Below, in pieces: positions 1 to 6,152 of a stretch of DNA of 6,417 nucleotides. The notes beneath the pieces are model-generated. The model ran no database searches. It had not been told where the DNA came from and was given only the letters and a program-made list of their open reading frames with translations. The translations under genes and the position numbers were made by a program. Positions within the stretch are counted from its first letter, which is position 1; every line of letters starts with the position of its first letter. The DNA is from Chitinophagaceae bacterium. Its GTDB lineage: Bacteria > Bacteroidota > Bacteroidia > Chitinophagales > Chitinophagaceae. Location of the stretch: assembly GCA_003132765.1 (NCBI GenBank), contig PKYU01000122.1, forward strand, positions 1,140-7,556, written 5' to 3'.

Positions 1-456
1 TATTACGAAAAAGGAGGCAATCCAAGCGAAGAGGGAATAAAAAAATTTTACGATGAAAGTGATAATGACACTTCCGGTTATGGAATTGCCGGTTGCCCGA
101 AAAAAGGCTTTAAAAATAAATTCAAAAAAAAGCAATAAGGAGGTTGAGATAACTGTCTCTGCAAAAAGTTTCAGGAAAGGGTTGTCAATTTTCCAATAAA
201 TCCATACACTGTCAAGAACGCTGCTCCAAAGCAGTCCATAAATAACCAGCAAAATATTGAATGCAACCAGCGTCGTGCCGATAAACCGGGCAGGTTTTTC
301 CATGAAGGCAGACCAGGTTTTACCGGCATAACTACCCTGTTTTTTTCTTAACTCAATAGAAAGCTTGCTGACAGATATGAAGGTAATTTCAATTCCTGCA
401 AAAAAACCAATGAGCAACAGCGAGGTAAAAATTGCTATAAGCGACATCCAGTCCAT
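1..456 (-). CDS. CNNM-domain (HlyC/CorC family) membrane transporter, N-terminal part, cut by window edge
   Basis: The minus-strand frame from the ATG at 454-456 stays open to base 1, giving 152 residues with no stop. It reads as the N-terminal CNNM (DUF21) transmembrane domain of HlyC/CorC-type proteins, which are linked to Mg2+ or other cation export. Hydrophobic segments lie at about residues 4-26, 60-80, 97-118 and 128-152. The family hallmark after helix 1 is present (AGIEITFISVSKLSIEL, 20-36). The tandem CBS domains and CorC_HlyC domain that usually follow would lie outside the window. Two usual signatures are altered: the GNN motif reads AFN at 65-67, and the G-E-F-x-P-K motif reads FEFIFK at 111-116. 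The gene lies 40 bases after gmk on the same strand. The start could also be Met4. The family call is firm; the ion and the exact subfamily (GldE-like or other) are unknown. Confidence 0.82.
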   Translation of the reverse strand, partial: MDWMSLIAIFTSLLLIGFFAGIEITFISVSKLSIELRKKQGSYAGKTWSAFMEKPARFIGTTLVAFNILLVIYGLLWSSVLDSVWIYWKIDNPFLKLFAETVISTSLLLFFEFIFKAFFRATGNSITGSVIITFIVKFFYSLFAWIASFFVI

Positions 457-460
457 ATTT

Positions 461-468
461 CAAAAATA
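461..468 (-). promoter_or_regulatory. Possible Bacteroidetes -7 box upstream of the CNNM gene
   Basis: The minus strand reads TATTTTTG, an exact match to the TAnnTTTG -7 consensus of Bacteroidetes primary-sigma promoters. Only four bases separate it from the CNNM ATG, so a transcript starting here would be leaderless or begin inside the gene. No TTG sits at the usual 19-21 base spacing: the nearest TTG is 16 bases away and a TTTG is 23 bases away. It may be fortuitous in AT-rich DNA, and the gene may instead be read through from gmk. Confidence 0.3.
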
Positions 469-496
469 TAACATTGCAGGTGAACAACCGGCAAAT

Positions 497-1075
497 TTAA
501 TCCGCTGTGAGAAATGCTGAAACGATGTTTTGTGCTTCGTGGCATGCTTTATCGAAATCCTGGTTGATTATTACATTTTCGAAATGATCTTTAAATGTCA
601 TTTCAAATGAAGATTTATTGACGCGGGCCTCAAGCGAGTCTTCCGTTTCTGAACCTCGTCCTTTTAATCTTTTTCTCAATTCTTTGGATGAAGGTGCCTG
701 TATAAAAATGGATATTGTATTTACAGGATATTGTTGTTGAACATGAATAGCGCCTTGTACATCTATATCAAGTATTGGGATTTTCTTTTCAGACCATATA
801 CGTTCAATTTCCAATTTTAGTGTACCATAATATTTTCCTTCATAAACCATTTCCCATTCTAAAAATTCTTTATTATGAATTTTCTCTTCGAAATCCATTT
901 CTGAAAAAAAATAATAATCTATCCCATCTCTCTCATTTTCGCGTGGCTTTCTTGTGGTTGCGGAAACAGAAAAAATAAGTTGCGGAAATTTTGCCAGAAG
1001 ATACTTTACGATTGAGGTTTTTCCTGAACCGGAGGGAGCTGTTACCAGAATGATCTTATTATATTTCTTACTCAT
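497..1075 (-). CDS. gmk: Guanylate kinase
   Basis: This cytoplasmic enzyme converts GMP and ATP to GDP and ADP, an essential step of guanine nucleotide supply. The protein has 192 residues, a normal length for the family. The P-loop is APSGSGKT at 13-20. The GMP-binding region contains SVSATTRKPR (36-45) and DGIDYYF (50-56). FLEW (71-74) and YYGT (82-85) mark the lid/GMP-binding segment. The conserved core strand and loop are LDIDVQGA (102-109), and PSSKELRKRLKGRG (128-141) supplies the arginines of the ATP side. No key residue is missing. The start is an ATG at 1073-1075. It lies 81 bases downstream of murA on the same strand with no visible promoter between them, so co-transcription with murA is plausible. 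In many Bacteroidetes I recall nadD following gmk; here a CNNM transporter gene follows instead. Confidence 0.96.
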   Translation of the reverse strand: MSKKYNKIILVTAPSGSGKTSIVKYLLAKFPQLIFSVSATTRKPRENERDGIDYYFFSEMDFEEKIHNKEFLEWEMVYEGKYYGTLKLEIERIWSEKKIPILDIDVQGAIHVQQQYPVNTISIFIQAPSSKELRKRLKGRGSETEDSLEARVNKSSFEMTFKDHFENVIINQDFDKACHEAQNIVSAFLTAD

Positions 1076-1142
1076 TTAATTTGCTGGCCGGTTTTTTTTT
1101 ATTTATAAATCATCTGCGGGGCTCTGTTTATTAACGATTATT

Positions 1143-1156
1143 TATGCAGCTGCATA
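1143..1156. repeat. 14-base perfect palindrome directly after the murA stop codon
   Basis: TATGCAGCTGCATA is a perfect palindrome with no loop, abutting the murA stop codon (1157-1159) in the murA-gmk spacer. It is not followed by a U-tract on either strand, so it does not look like an intrinsic terminator. It could be a protein-binding site, an mRNA-end structure or chance. The rest of the spacer (1076-1142) is AT-rich with a run of nine A's on the gmk-sense strand and no recognisable promoter. Confidence 0.45.
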
Positions 1157-2461
1157 TTATTTTCTCACAATGTCAGCGCCTAATTTTATTAACCTTTCAT
1201 CAATATTCTGATACCCTCTGTCTATCTGTTCTATATTTTGAATAACACTCTTGCCTTCTGCACTTAATGCGGCAATCAGCAAGGCAACACCTGCTCTAAT
1301 ATCCGGACTGCTCATCTGTATTCCCCTTAAAGGAGTTTTTCTTTCAAGACCAATAACCACAGCTCTATGGGGATCGCACAATACAATATGTGCGCCCATT
1401 TCAATAATTTTATCAACGAAAAACAACCTGCTTTCAAACATTTTTTGATGCACCAGCACACTACCTTTCGCCTGCGTAGCTACTACTAAAATGATGCTAA
1501 GCAGATCTGGCGTAAATCCAGGCCACGGGTGATCAGAAATGGTCAGTACAGAGCCATCCATAAATGTCTGGATACGGTAAATCTCCTGCTCAGGAATATG
1601 AATATCATCACCAACAAAATTCATTTTTATACCTAATTGCTGAAATCTTTCAGGTATCACACCTAAATGACTGATCCCTGAATTTTTAATGGTGACTTTA
1701 CTTTGTGTCATTGCTGCAAGTCCTATGAAAGAGCCAACTTCAATCATATCGGGAAGAATTCGATGAGAGGTTCCGGATAACTCCTCAACTCCATTTATAA
1801 TCAACTTATTGCTGCCTATCCCTGAAATTTTTGCCCCCATTTCATTCAGCATATTACATAGTTGTTGAATATATGGCTCACAGGCTGCATTATAAATGGT
1901 TGTGATGCCAGAGGCTAAAACGGCAGCCATAATAATGTTAGCTGTGCCTGTTACACTTGGTTCATCAAGGACCATATAGGTTCCTTTAAGTTGCTCGGTT
2001 TCCAACAGGAAAAAAGATTCATCTGCATAATAGTCAAACCTGGCGCCCATTTTTTGAAATCCAATAATATGCGTATCCAGCCTTCTGCGGCCTATTTTAT
2101 CACCTCCTGGTTTAGGGATATACGCTTTTTTAAACCTTGCGAGCATAGGACCCGCCAGCATTACACTGCCGCGTAAACGACCAGTCATTTTTTTGAAAAC
2201 AGGGGAAGCCAGGTATTCGGTGTCCACCGACGCTGCCTCAAATGTGCAGGTATTACGGTCTATCCTCTCAATCTTTACACCCAATCCTTCAAGTAATTCA
2301 ATCTGAAGATTTACATCAATAATATCGGGAATATTAGAAATGGTAACTTTTTTACTGGTAAGCATTACCGCAGAGATAACCTGCAGCGCTTCATTCTTGG
2401 CACCTTGAGGGGTTATTTCCCCTTTTAATTTTTTTCCTCCATTAACTTCAAATATGCCCAT
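1157..2461 (-). CDS. murA: UDP-N-acetylglucosamine 1-carboxyvinyltransferase, Asp-type active-site loop
   Basis: This cytoplasmic enzyme transfers enolpyruvate from PEP to UDP-GlcNAc, the first committed step of peptidoglycan synthesis. I chose the ATG at 2459-2461 (434 residues) over a GTG one codon upstream; it places the conserved Lys-Asn pair (GAKNEAL) at K22 and N23, as in E. coli. Other family marks are RLRGS (95-99), LAGPMLARF (102-110), IGRRRLD (123-129), LPDMIEVGSF (236-245), the catalytic-type Asp in HPWPGFTPD (D319), FESRLFF (342-348) and the C-terminal DIRAG (387-391). The loop that carries Cys115 in E. coli (PGGC) reads PGGD, with Asp121 encoded at 2099-2101. Asp at this position is known from naturally fosfomycin-insensitive MurA enzymes such as those of Mycobacterium and Chlamydia. 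The gene follows DUF4290 but is separated from it by an intrinsic terminator. gmk follows on the same strand. Confidence 0.96.
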   Translation of the reverse strand: MGIFEVNGGKKLKGEITPQGAKNEALQVISAVMLTSKKVTISNIPDIIDVNLQIELLEGLGVKIERIDRNTCTFEAASVDTEYLASPVFKKMTGRLRGSVMLAGPMLARFKKAYIPKPGGDKIGRRRLDTHIIGFQKMGARFDYYADESFFLLETEQLKGTYMVLDEPSVTGTANIIMAAVLASGITTIYNAACEPYIQQLCNMLNEMGAKISGIGSNKLIINGVEELSGTSHRILPDMIEVGSFIGLAAMTQSKVTIKNSGISHLGVIPERFQQLGIKMNFVGDDIHIPEQEIYRIQTFMDGSVLTISDHPWPGFTPDLLSIILVVATQAKGSVLVHQKMFESRLFFVDKIIEMGAHIVLCDPHRAVVIGLERKTPLRGIQMSSPDIRAGVALLIAALSAEGKSVIQNIEQIDRGYQNIDERLIKLGADIVRK

Positions 2462-2478
2462 CACAAATTATTTCACAG

Positions 2479-2522
2479 AAAAAACAAAAATAAAACCCCG
2501 GCAGAAAATAAAAGCCGGGGTT
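2479..2522 (-). terminator. Intrinsic terminator after the DUF4290 gene
   Basis: On the minus strand a perfect 9-bp stem, AACCCCGGC paired with GCCGGGGTT (2514-2522 with 2494-2502), encloses an 11-base AT-rich loop and is followed by a T-rich stretch (2479-2495, only one A and one G). The hairpin begins 29 bases after the DUF4290 stop and ends about 18 bases before the murA start. The opposite direction has no immediate U-tract, so it should act on the DUF4290 transcript. It could also attenuate readthrough into murA. Confidence 0.85.
2485..2492 (-). promoter_or_regulatory. Possible murA -7 box inside the terminator U-tract
   Basis: The minus strand reads TATTTTTG, an exact TAnnTTTG match lying within the T-rich tail of the DUF4290 terminator. 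It is 23 bases before the murA ATG, which would leave a leader of about 17-20 bases. murA needs a promoter near here if the terminator is efficient. No TTG is found 19-21 bases upstream, because that position falls in the hairpin, so the assignment is tentative. Confidence 0.35.
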
Positions 2523-2551
2523 GCAAACTTATTTTTAATTCAATAAAAGGA

Positions 2552-3250
2552 TTAATATCTTTTTTTAGGATACTTGCTTCTACCGGAGCTTCTGTTATCC
2601 CTTCCCTGGTTGTCTCTTCCCTGGTTGTCTCTTCCCTGGTTGCGGCTTCTGCCACCATAGTTTTTGCGATATTTCCCAACATTACTGATAAATTCTTCCC
2701 TGTTATTATCTACCCTGTGCTTAACAAAAGGTTTGTTATTAAATTCTAATTCTCCTTTGGTTATCGAACTGAGTTCTGTTTGAATATTATCATCATGCAC
2801 CAATTCTTTATGCCAATTGCTGTAGGTTAATTTCATATAATAAGCTATGGAATTCGCAAAGCCCTGGCGCTTTTCAGGATCTTCTTCCTTTAGTGCCTTA
2901 TCAATAACTATTTCAATATTTTTTCCCAAGTGGTTATATCTCGGGTATCGCTTAGGATAAGAAAGAATTTGAGGCCTGGCTTTTAATGTTTCGCGGGTAG
3001 GTATCGGATAAGGACTGTCAACATCGAGCTTGAAGTCACTGATCAAAAAAAGGTGGTCCCACAATTTATGCCTGAAATCCTCCACGTTTTTCAGGTGGGG
3101 ATTTAAGAAACCCATTAATTCAATAAGGGCGTAAGCATTCTTTTGACGTTTTTCCCTGTCTTCTAAAGTTAAAACGTATTCCACCATCTTTTGTATGTGG
3201 CGACCGTATTCTCTAATTGTAAGGTGATTACGGGTAGTATTGTATTCCAT
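2552..3250 (-). CDS. DUF4290 family protein with Arg/Gly/Asn-rich repeat tail
   Basis: This is a DUF4290 protein, a family of unknown function that I know only from Bacteroidetes, often beside murA. From the ATG at 3248-3250 it has 232 residues. The N-terminus MEYNTTRNHLTIREYGRHIQ (1-20) is the usual family opening and is followed by MVEYVLTLEDREKR (22-35). The rest of the conserved region includes LWDHLFLISDF (63-73), DSPYPIP (78-84) and SYPKRYPRYNHLGKNIE (97-113). No signal peptide or membrane segment is visible, so it is probably cytoplasmic. The last 40 or so residues are basic and low in complexity, with GRDNQ repeats at about 204-220 encoded by a 15-base tandem repeat. This resembles RNA-binding tails, but that is inference. 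The frame stays open upstream to a TTG (3272-3274) and an ATG (3266-3268), but the TTG lies inside the -7 box and that ATG is close to the expected transcription start. I therefore prefer 3250; 3268 is possible. Confidence 0.88.
   Translation of the reverse strand: MEYNTTRNHLTIREYGRHIQKMVEYVLTLEDREKRQKNAYALIELMGFLNPHLKNVEDFRHKLWDHLFLISDFKLDVDSPYPIPTRETLKARPQILSYPKRYPRYNHLGKNIEIVIDKALKEEDPEKRQGFANSIAYYMKLTYSNWHKELVHDDNIQTELSSITKGELEFNNKPFVKHRVDNNREEFISNVGKYRKNYGGRSRNQGRDNQGRDNQGRDNRSSGRSKYPKKRY
2601..2642. repeat. 15-base tandem repeat, 2.8 copies, coding
   Basis: The plus-strand unit CTTCCCTGGTTGTCT occurs twice exactly (2601-2615, 2616-2630), then as a 12-base partial copy (2631-2642). The unit length is a multiple of three, so copy changes would keep frame. 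On the minus strand it encodes the GRDNQ repeats in the C-terminal tail of the DUF4290 protein. The exact identity of the copies points to recent duplication or slippage. Confidence 0.9.
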
Positions 3251-3271
3251 ATTCTCAACATTTTCCATACG

Positions 3272-3302
3272 CAAATGTATTATTTTAAATTTTAGGCTGC
3301 AA
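3272..3302 (-). promoter_or_regulatory. Promoter of the DUF4290 gene
   Basis: On the minus strand the -7 box TACATTTG (3272-3279) matches TAnnTTTG exactly, and a TTG (3300-3302) lies 20 bases upstream, within the 19-21 spacing of the Bacteroidetes -33/-7 promoter. Transcription should start near 3265-3268, giving a leader of about 16-18 bases before the ATG at 3250. This is the best-formed promoter in the window and helps decide the DUF4290 start. Confidence 0.65.
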
Positions 3303-3332
3303 GGAACACTTTGTTAAGCTATTTATTTTGGC

Positions 3333-3731
3333 TCAGAACTTTGGATCTTTTAAAAAAAATCGTAAACACACTAGGAAGGCCATTAATGATCCAAAAGTGT
3401 CAGCAGCCCAGTCGAGCAAATCGTAATCCCTGCCGGGAATATAAAAACGTTGAATAAATTCAATCATTAATCCAAAGATGCTGGAAACCAATGCGATCTT
3501 AATAAAATAATGCAGACGCTTCGTTCGCGAAAAATCTGACTTGTTAATGGGCCAGCAAAACAAAAAGGTGAGCCCTCCAAACAAGCCGGCATGTACCCAT
3601 TTATCAAAAAAATAAATATTATCTAGCCATCCGATTTTAGGCACATCATTCCCCGGCATACAGGTAAGTAAAAGAACAATAAAAAACCAGGCTATTCCTG
3701 GTAGAAATTTTCTTACAGATATTCTTTGCAT
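3333..3731 (-). CDS. VanZ-like family small membrane protein
   Basis: This 132-residue inner-membrane protein has four hydrophobic segments at about 9-26, 47-62, 77-94 and 112-127. Conserved VanZ-like polar residues are present: DKWVH (43-47), E91 and Q94 in MIEFIQ, and the loop GRDYDLLDWAADTFG (100-114) with R101, D104, D107 and D111. VanZ of enterococci is linked to low-level teicoplanin resistance; most chromosomal homologues have no defined role, so a resistance function should not be assumed. The length is typical of the short single-domain form. It begins 17 bases after the gcvH stop on the same strand, so the two are probably one transcript. I recall gcvH-vanZ pairs in other Bacteroidetes but see no functional reason for the pairing. 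The start is an ATG at 3729-3731. Confidence 0.88.
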   Translation of the reverse strand: MQRISVRKFLPGIAWFFIVLLLTCMPGNDVPKIGWLDNIYFFDKWVHAGLFGGLTFLFCWPINKSDFSRTKRLHYFIKIALVSSIFGLMIEFIQRFYIPGRDYDLLDWAADTFGSLMAFLVCLRFFLKDPKF

Positions 3732-3748
3732 TAGTCTTGATAAATAAA

Positions 3749-4126
3749 TCAGTTTACTACTTTCCGGTAAGCATCTGCATCCATGAGATTCTTTACATCT
3801 TCAGGATTATCCACTTTCATTTTAATCATCCATCCTTCGCCATATGGGTCGGAATTCACTTTTTCGGGCGCTGAGTCAAGGTTTGGGTTCACTTCAGTAA
3901 TAATACCGGAAACCGGAAGAAATAAATCACTCACTGTTTTTACAGCCTCTACAGTGCCAAAGACCGTTTCTGCGGCAAGCGGTTTGCCCTTGGTTTCTAT
4001 TTCTACATAAACGATGTCTCCCAGTTCATGTTGAGCAAAATCTGTAATGCCGACAGTCGCAATATCTCCTTCAATTAATACCCATTCATGATCTTTGGTA
4101 TAACGAATATTTTCAGGAAAGTTCAT
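3749..4126 (-). CDS. gcvH: Glycine cleavage system H protein
   Basis: GcvH is the soluble lipoyl carrier that shuttles the aminomethyl group of glycine between the P, T and L proteins of the glycine cleavage system, feeding one-carbon units to tetrahydrofolate. It can also be an entry point for lipoate transfer. The protein has 125 residues, the usual length. It opens with YTKDHEWV (9-16), typical of the family. VGITDFAQHELGDIVYVE (25-42) follows. The lipoylation site is K63 in VEAVKTVSDLFLPVSG (59-74). The C-terminal NSDPYGEGWMIKMK (91-104) is also conserved. All key residues are intact. The start is an ATG at 4124-4126. No gcvP, gcvT or lipoate gene is nearby; the VanZ-like gene follows directly. 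The 90-base upstream spacer has no clear promoter or terminator. Confidence 0.96.
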   Translation of the reverse strand: MNFPENIRYTKDHEWVLIEGDIATVGITDFAQHELGDIVYVEIETKGKPLAAETVFGTVEAVKTVSDLFLPVSGIITEVNPNLDSAPEKVNSDPYGEGWMIKMKVDNPEDVKNLMDADAYRKVVN

Positions 4127-4216
4127 AGTTATTATTTAAGTAATGGTAATAAAATGCTGCGCAATTTAATATTTTCCGGTTAATGAGCCACTTTAGCTCC
4201 GTTTATTTAATAATTA

Positions 4217-4579
4217 TTAAAGGTCTCCGAAAGTATGCTCAATATCTTCAAAATAAAGTAAAATATGATCCTTTAGAAAGTTTTCCTGTTCCAGCATACT
4301 GTATGCCGGCAAGGGCTTAAGTTGCTCAAAATGAGGCCAGCCTTCCCTATCATGCCCGGCCAATTTATAATAACCGCTTTGGGAAAGTAGCGAACAAACA
4401 GCAACATGCATTAGCTCTTGTTTCTGTTCTTTCGTAAATTTTTTTTTGAGATTTCTTACCTCTTGTATTCCAATCAGAAACAGAATAGCTTCTACATCAG
4501 GCTTTTTGCCGAATTTGCCAACAAACTTTTCTTCCAGCTTCCACCATCTTGCCTGAAGATCGTCATTTACATGAATCAT
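4217..4579 (-). CDS. Conserved-looking hypothetical protein, 120 residues
   Basis: I do not recognise a named family with certainty. Starting at the ATG at 4577-4579, the protein has 120 residues, with no signal peptide or membrane segment. It opens with MIHVNDDLQARWWKLEEKF (1-19). A hydrophobic stretch follows at DVEAILFLIGIQEV (28-41), then a Lys/Glu-rich helix (44-56). The central segment ELMHVAVCSLLSQSGYYKLAGHDREGWPHF (55-84) contains Cys62, Trp81 and His83. A likely helical C-terminus follows at 94-113. The segment around GYYKLAGHDREGWPH resembles unannotated proteins I recall from Bacteroidetes, but I cannot confirm this. The frame extends six codons further to a TTG (4595-4597); the ATG is the more ordinary choice. 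It is divergent from serS and is followed by gcvH after 90 bases. Base composition is like the neighbours. Confidence 0.75.
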   Translation of the reverse strand: MIHVNDDLQARWWKLEEKFVGKFGKKPDVEAILFLIGIQEVRNLKKKFTKEQKQELMHVAVCSLLSQSGYYKLAGHDREGWPHFEQLKPLPAYSMLEQENFLKDHILLYFEDIEHTFGDL

Positions 4580-4663
4580 GACACGAAAATAAACCAAAAA
4601 TTATTCCTCATTTTCTCGAGGATCTAATTGAAATCAAAAAATAATTGATGAAGCAAGTCTCTT

Positions 4664-4671
4664 TATATTTG
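4664..4671 (+). promoter_or_regulatory. -7 box of the serS promoter
   Basis: TATATTTG matches TAnnTTTG exactly and lies 30 bases before the serS ATG, implying a leader of about 25 bases. The nearest upstream TTG (4645-4647) is 16 bases away, shorter than the usual 19-21, so the -33 element is weak or different. The box is in the 122-base spacer shared with the divergent 120-residue gene. In the other direction only TATTTTCG, one mismatch from the consensus, precedes that gene. Confidence 0.5.
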
Positions 4672-4701
4672 CCCACATAACAGGAATTAAGACTAATCAT
4701 T

Positions 4702-5994
4702 ATGTTACAGGTAAATGTTATCAGGAACAAGAAGGAAGATGTTATTGAACGGCTTGCATTAAAAAATTATACAGATATTAATGTAATAGATCACATAATT
4801 GAACTGGATGATTCAAGAAAAAAGCTGCAGTTTGAAATTGACGAAACTCAATCAAAAATAAATGCTTCTTCTAAAGAAATAGGCCAATTAATGGCTGCCG
4901 GTAAAAAGGAACTTGCAGATACAAAAAAGGGGGAAGTAGGTTCCTTAAAATCACTTTTGCAACCTGTCAATGAAAAATTATCAGCCATTGAAAACGAGCT
5001 ACATGATGAACTAATAAAATTGCCTAACCTGCCTCATACTTCTGTTCCTAAAGGAAAAACGCCGGAAGAAAATGAAATAGTTAGAGAAGGCGGGAAAAAA
5101 AAACCGCTTCAAAAGGATGCTATACCGCACTGGGACCTTGCAAAAAAGTATGATCTCATCAATTTTGAATTAGGGAATAAAGTTACCGGAAGCGGTTTCC
5201 CTTTTTACAAGAATAAAGGTGCAAAACTTCAGCGTGCGCTGATTCAATATTTTCTGGATTATAACACTTCAGCAGGATATACCGAATACCAGCCTCCATT
5301 ATTGGTTAATGAAGAGAGCGCCTATGGCACTGGCCAGTTGCCGGATAAAGAAGGACAAATGTATTTTTCCGGAGCTGATAATTTTTACCTGATACCCACT
5401 GCAGAAGTGCCGTTAACCAATATTTATCGTAATGACATAATAAAGGAAACCGAATTACCAATAAGGCTTACGGCTTATACGCCATGCTTCCGCCGGGAGG
5501 CAGGTAGTTACGGCAAAGATGTTCGGGGTTTAAACAGACTACACCAGTTTGACAAAGTAGAAATCGTTCAAATGGTACACCCCGAAAAAAGCTATGGGGT
5601 TTTGGAGGAGATGGTGATTCATGTGGAAAGGCTATTACAAAGCCTTGAATTACCTTATAGAATTCTGCGTTTATGCGGCGGAGATATGAGCTTTGCTTCT
5701 GCGCTTACTTATGACTTTGAGGTTTTCAGCGCTGCGCAGGAAAAATGGCTTGAAGTAAGCTCTGTAAGCAATTTTGAATCTTTTCAAAGTAACCGGATGA
5801 AAATTCGATTTAAACCTGCACAAGCTCCAGGCGGCAATGCAGATGGCAAAACCCAGCTTGTTCATACCCTGAATGGCTCCTCATTAGCATTACCCAGAAT
5901 CGTTGCTGCTTTGCTCGAAAACAATCAAAATACTGATGGGATACATTTACCAAAAGCATTGCAAAGTTATTTTGGTAAAGCAAAAATTTATTGA
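4702..5994 (+). CDS. serS: Seryl-tRNA synthetase
   Basis: This cytoplasmic class II aminoacyl-tRNA synthetase charges tRNA-Ser (and tRNA-Sec where present) with serine, using ATP. The 430-residue length is typical. Residues of about 1-105 form the long helical arm (coiled coil, roughly 30-100) that contacts the tRNA long variable arm. The catalytic core follows. Motif 1 is around KGAKLQRALIQYFLDY (172-187) with QPP at 197-199. The serine-binding TAEVPLT is at 233-239. Motif 2 is FRREAG (263-268), followed by HQFDKVE (281-287). EVSSVSNFESFQSNR (351-365) comes next. Motif 3 is HTLNGSSLALPR (388-399), with E406 in the following helix. No key residue is missing. The start is an ATG at 4702-4704, preceded by a TAnnTTTG box and no strong Shine-Dalgarno. 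It appears to be a single-gene unit: 291 bases separate it from the next gene on the same strand. Confidence 0.97.
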   Translation: MLQVNVIRNKKEDVIERLALKNYTDINVIDHIIELDDSRKKLQFEIDETQSKINASSKEIGQLMAAGKKELADTKKGEVGSLKSLLQPVNEKLSAIENELHDELIKLPNLPHTSVPKGKTPEENEIVREGGKKKPLQKDAIPHWDLAKKYDLINFELGNKVTGSGFPFYKNKGAKLQRALIQYFLDYNTSAGYTEYQPPLLVNEESAYGTGQLPDKEGQMYFSGADNFYLIPTAEVPLTNIYRNDIIKETELPIRLTAYTPCFRREAGSYGKDVRGLNRLHQFDKVEIVQMVHPEKSYGVLEEMVIHVERLLQSLELPYRILRLCGGDMSFASALTYDFEVFSAAQEKWLEVSSVSNFESFQSNRMKIRFKPAQAPGGNADGKTQLVHTLNGSSLALPRIVAALLENNQNTDGIHLPKALQSYFGKAKIY

Positions 5995-6152
5995 CCACTA
6001 ATATTCCTTTTATTTTCGGGCTTGCAATTGGATAATTGAAACCGGAAATCCTTAAAAATAGCAAATAAAAATACTTTTGGTCGGAATGGATATTTATTCC
6101 CGATAGGCTTATCAATAATTTCATAATTGCTGGTATCCAATAGACTTTTTAT

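Noticed and set aside
1..138. Plus-strand open frame at the left edge ending in TAA at 136-138, as if the C-terminus of a Lys-rich protein
   Set aside because: The opposite strand of the same bases encodes a continuous CNNM membrane domain from a good start at 456, with clear family features. The plus frame is its shadow.
2462..2464. GTG start for murA one codon upstream of the ATG
   Set aside because: The adjacent ATG is the normal start and gives the family-standard numbering of K22 and N23.
2473..2682. Minus-strand frame with TREET-type repeats upstream of murA
   Set aside because: The repeats are the 15-base tandem repeat of the DUF4290 gene read in another frame, and the frame runs through the terminator.
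4185..4199. GAGC/GCTC hairpin in the spacer before gcvH as a terminator
   Set aside because: The stem is only four base pairs and has no U-tract on either strand.
4580..4597. TTG start extending the 120-residue hypothetical protein by six codons
   Set aside because: There is no ribosome-binding or family evidence for the extension, and the ATG at 4579 is available.
5810..6124. Minus-strand 104-codon frame antisense to the end of serS
   Set aside because: It covers conserved serS motif 3 on the other strand and has no recognisable domain. It is most likely a chance frame in AT-rich DNA.
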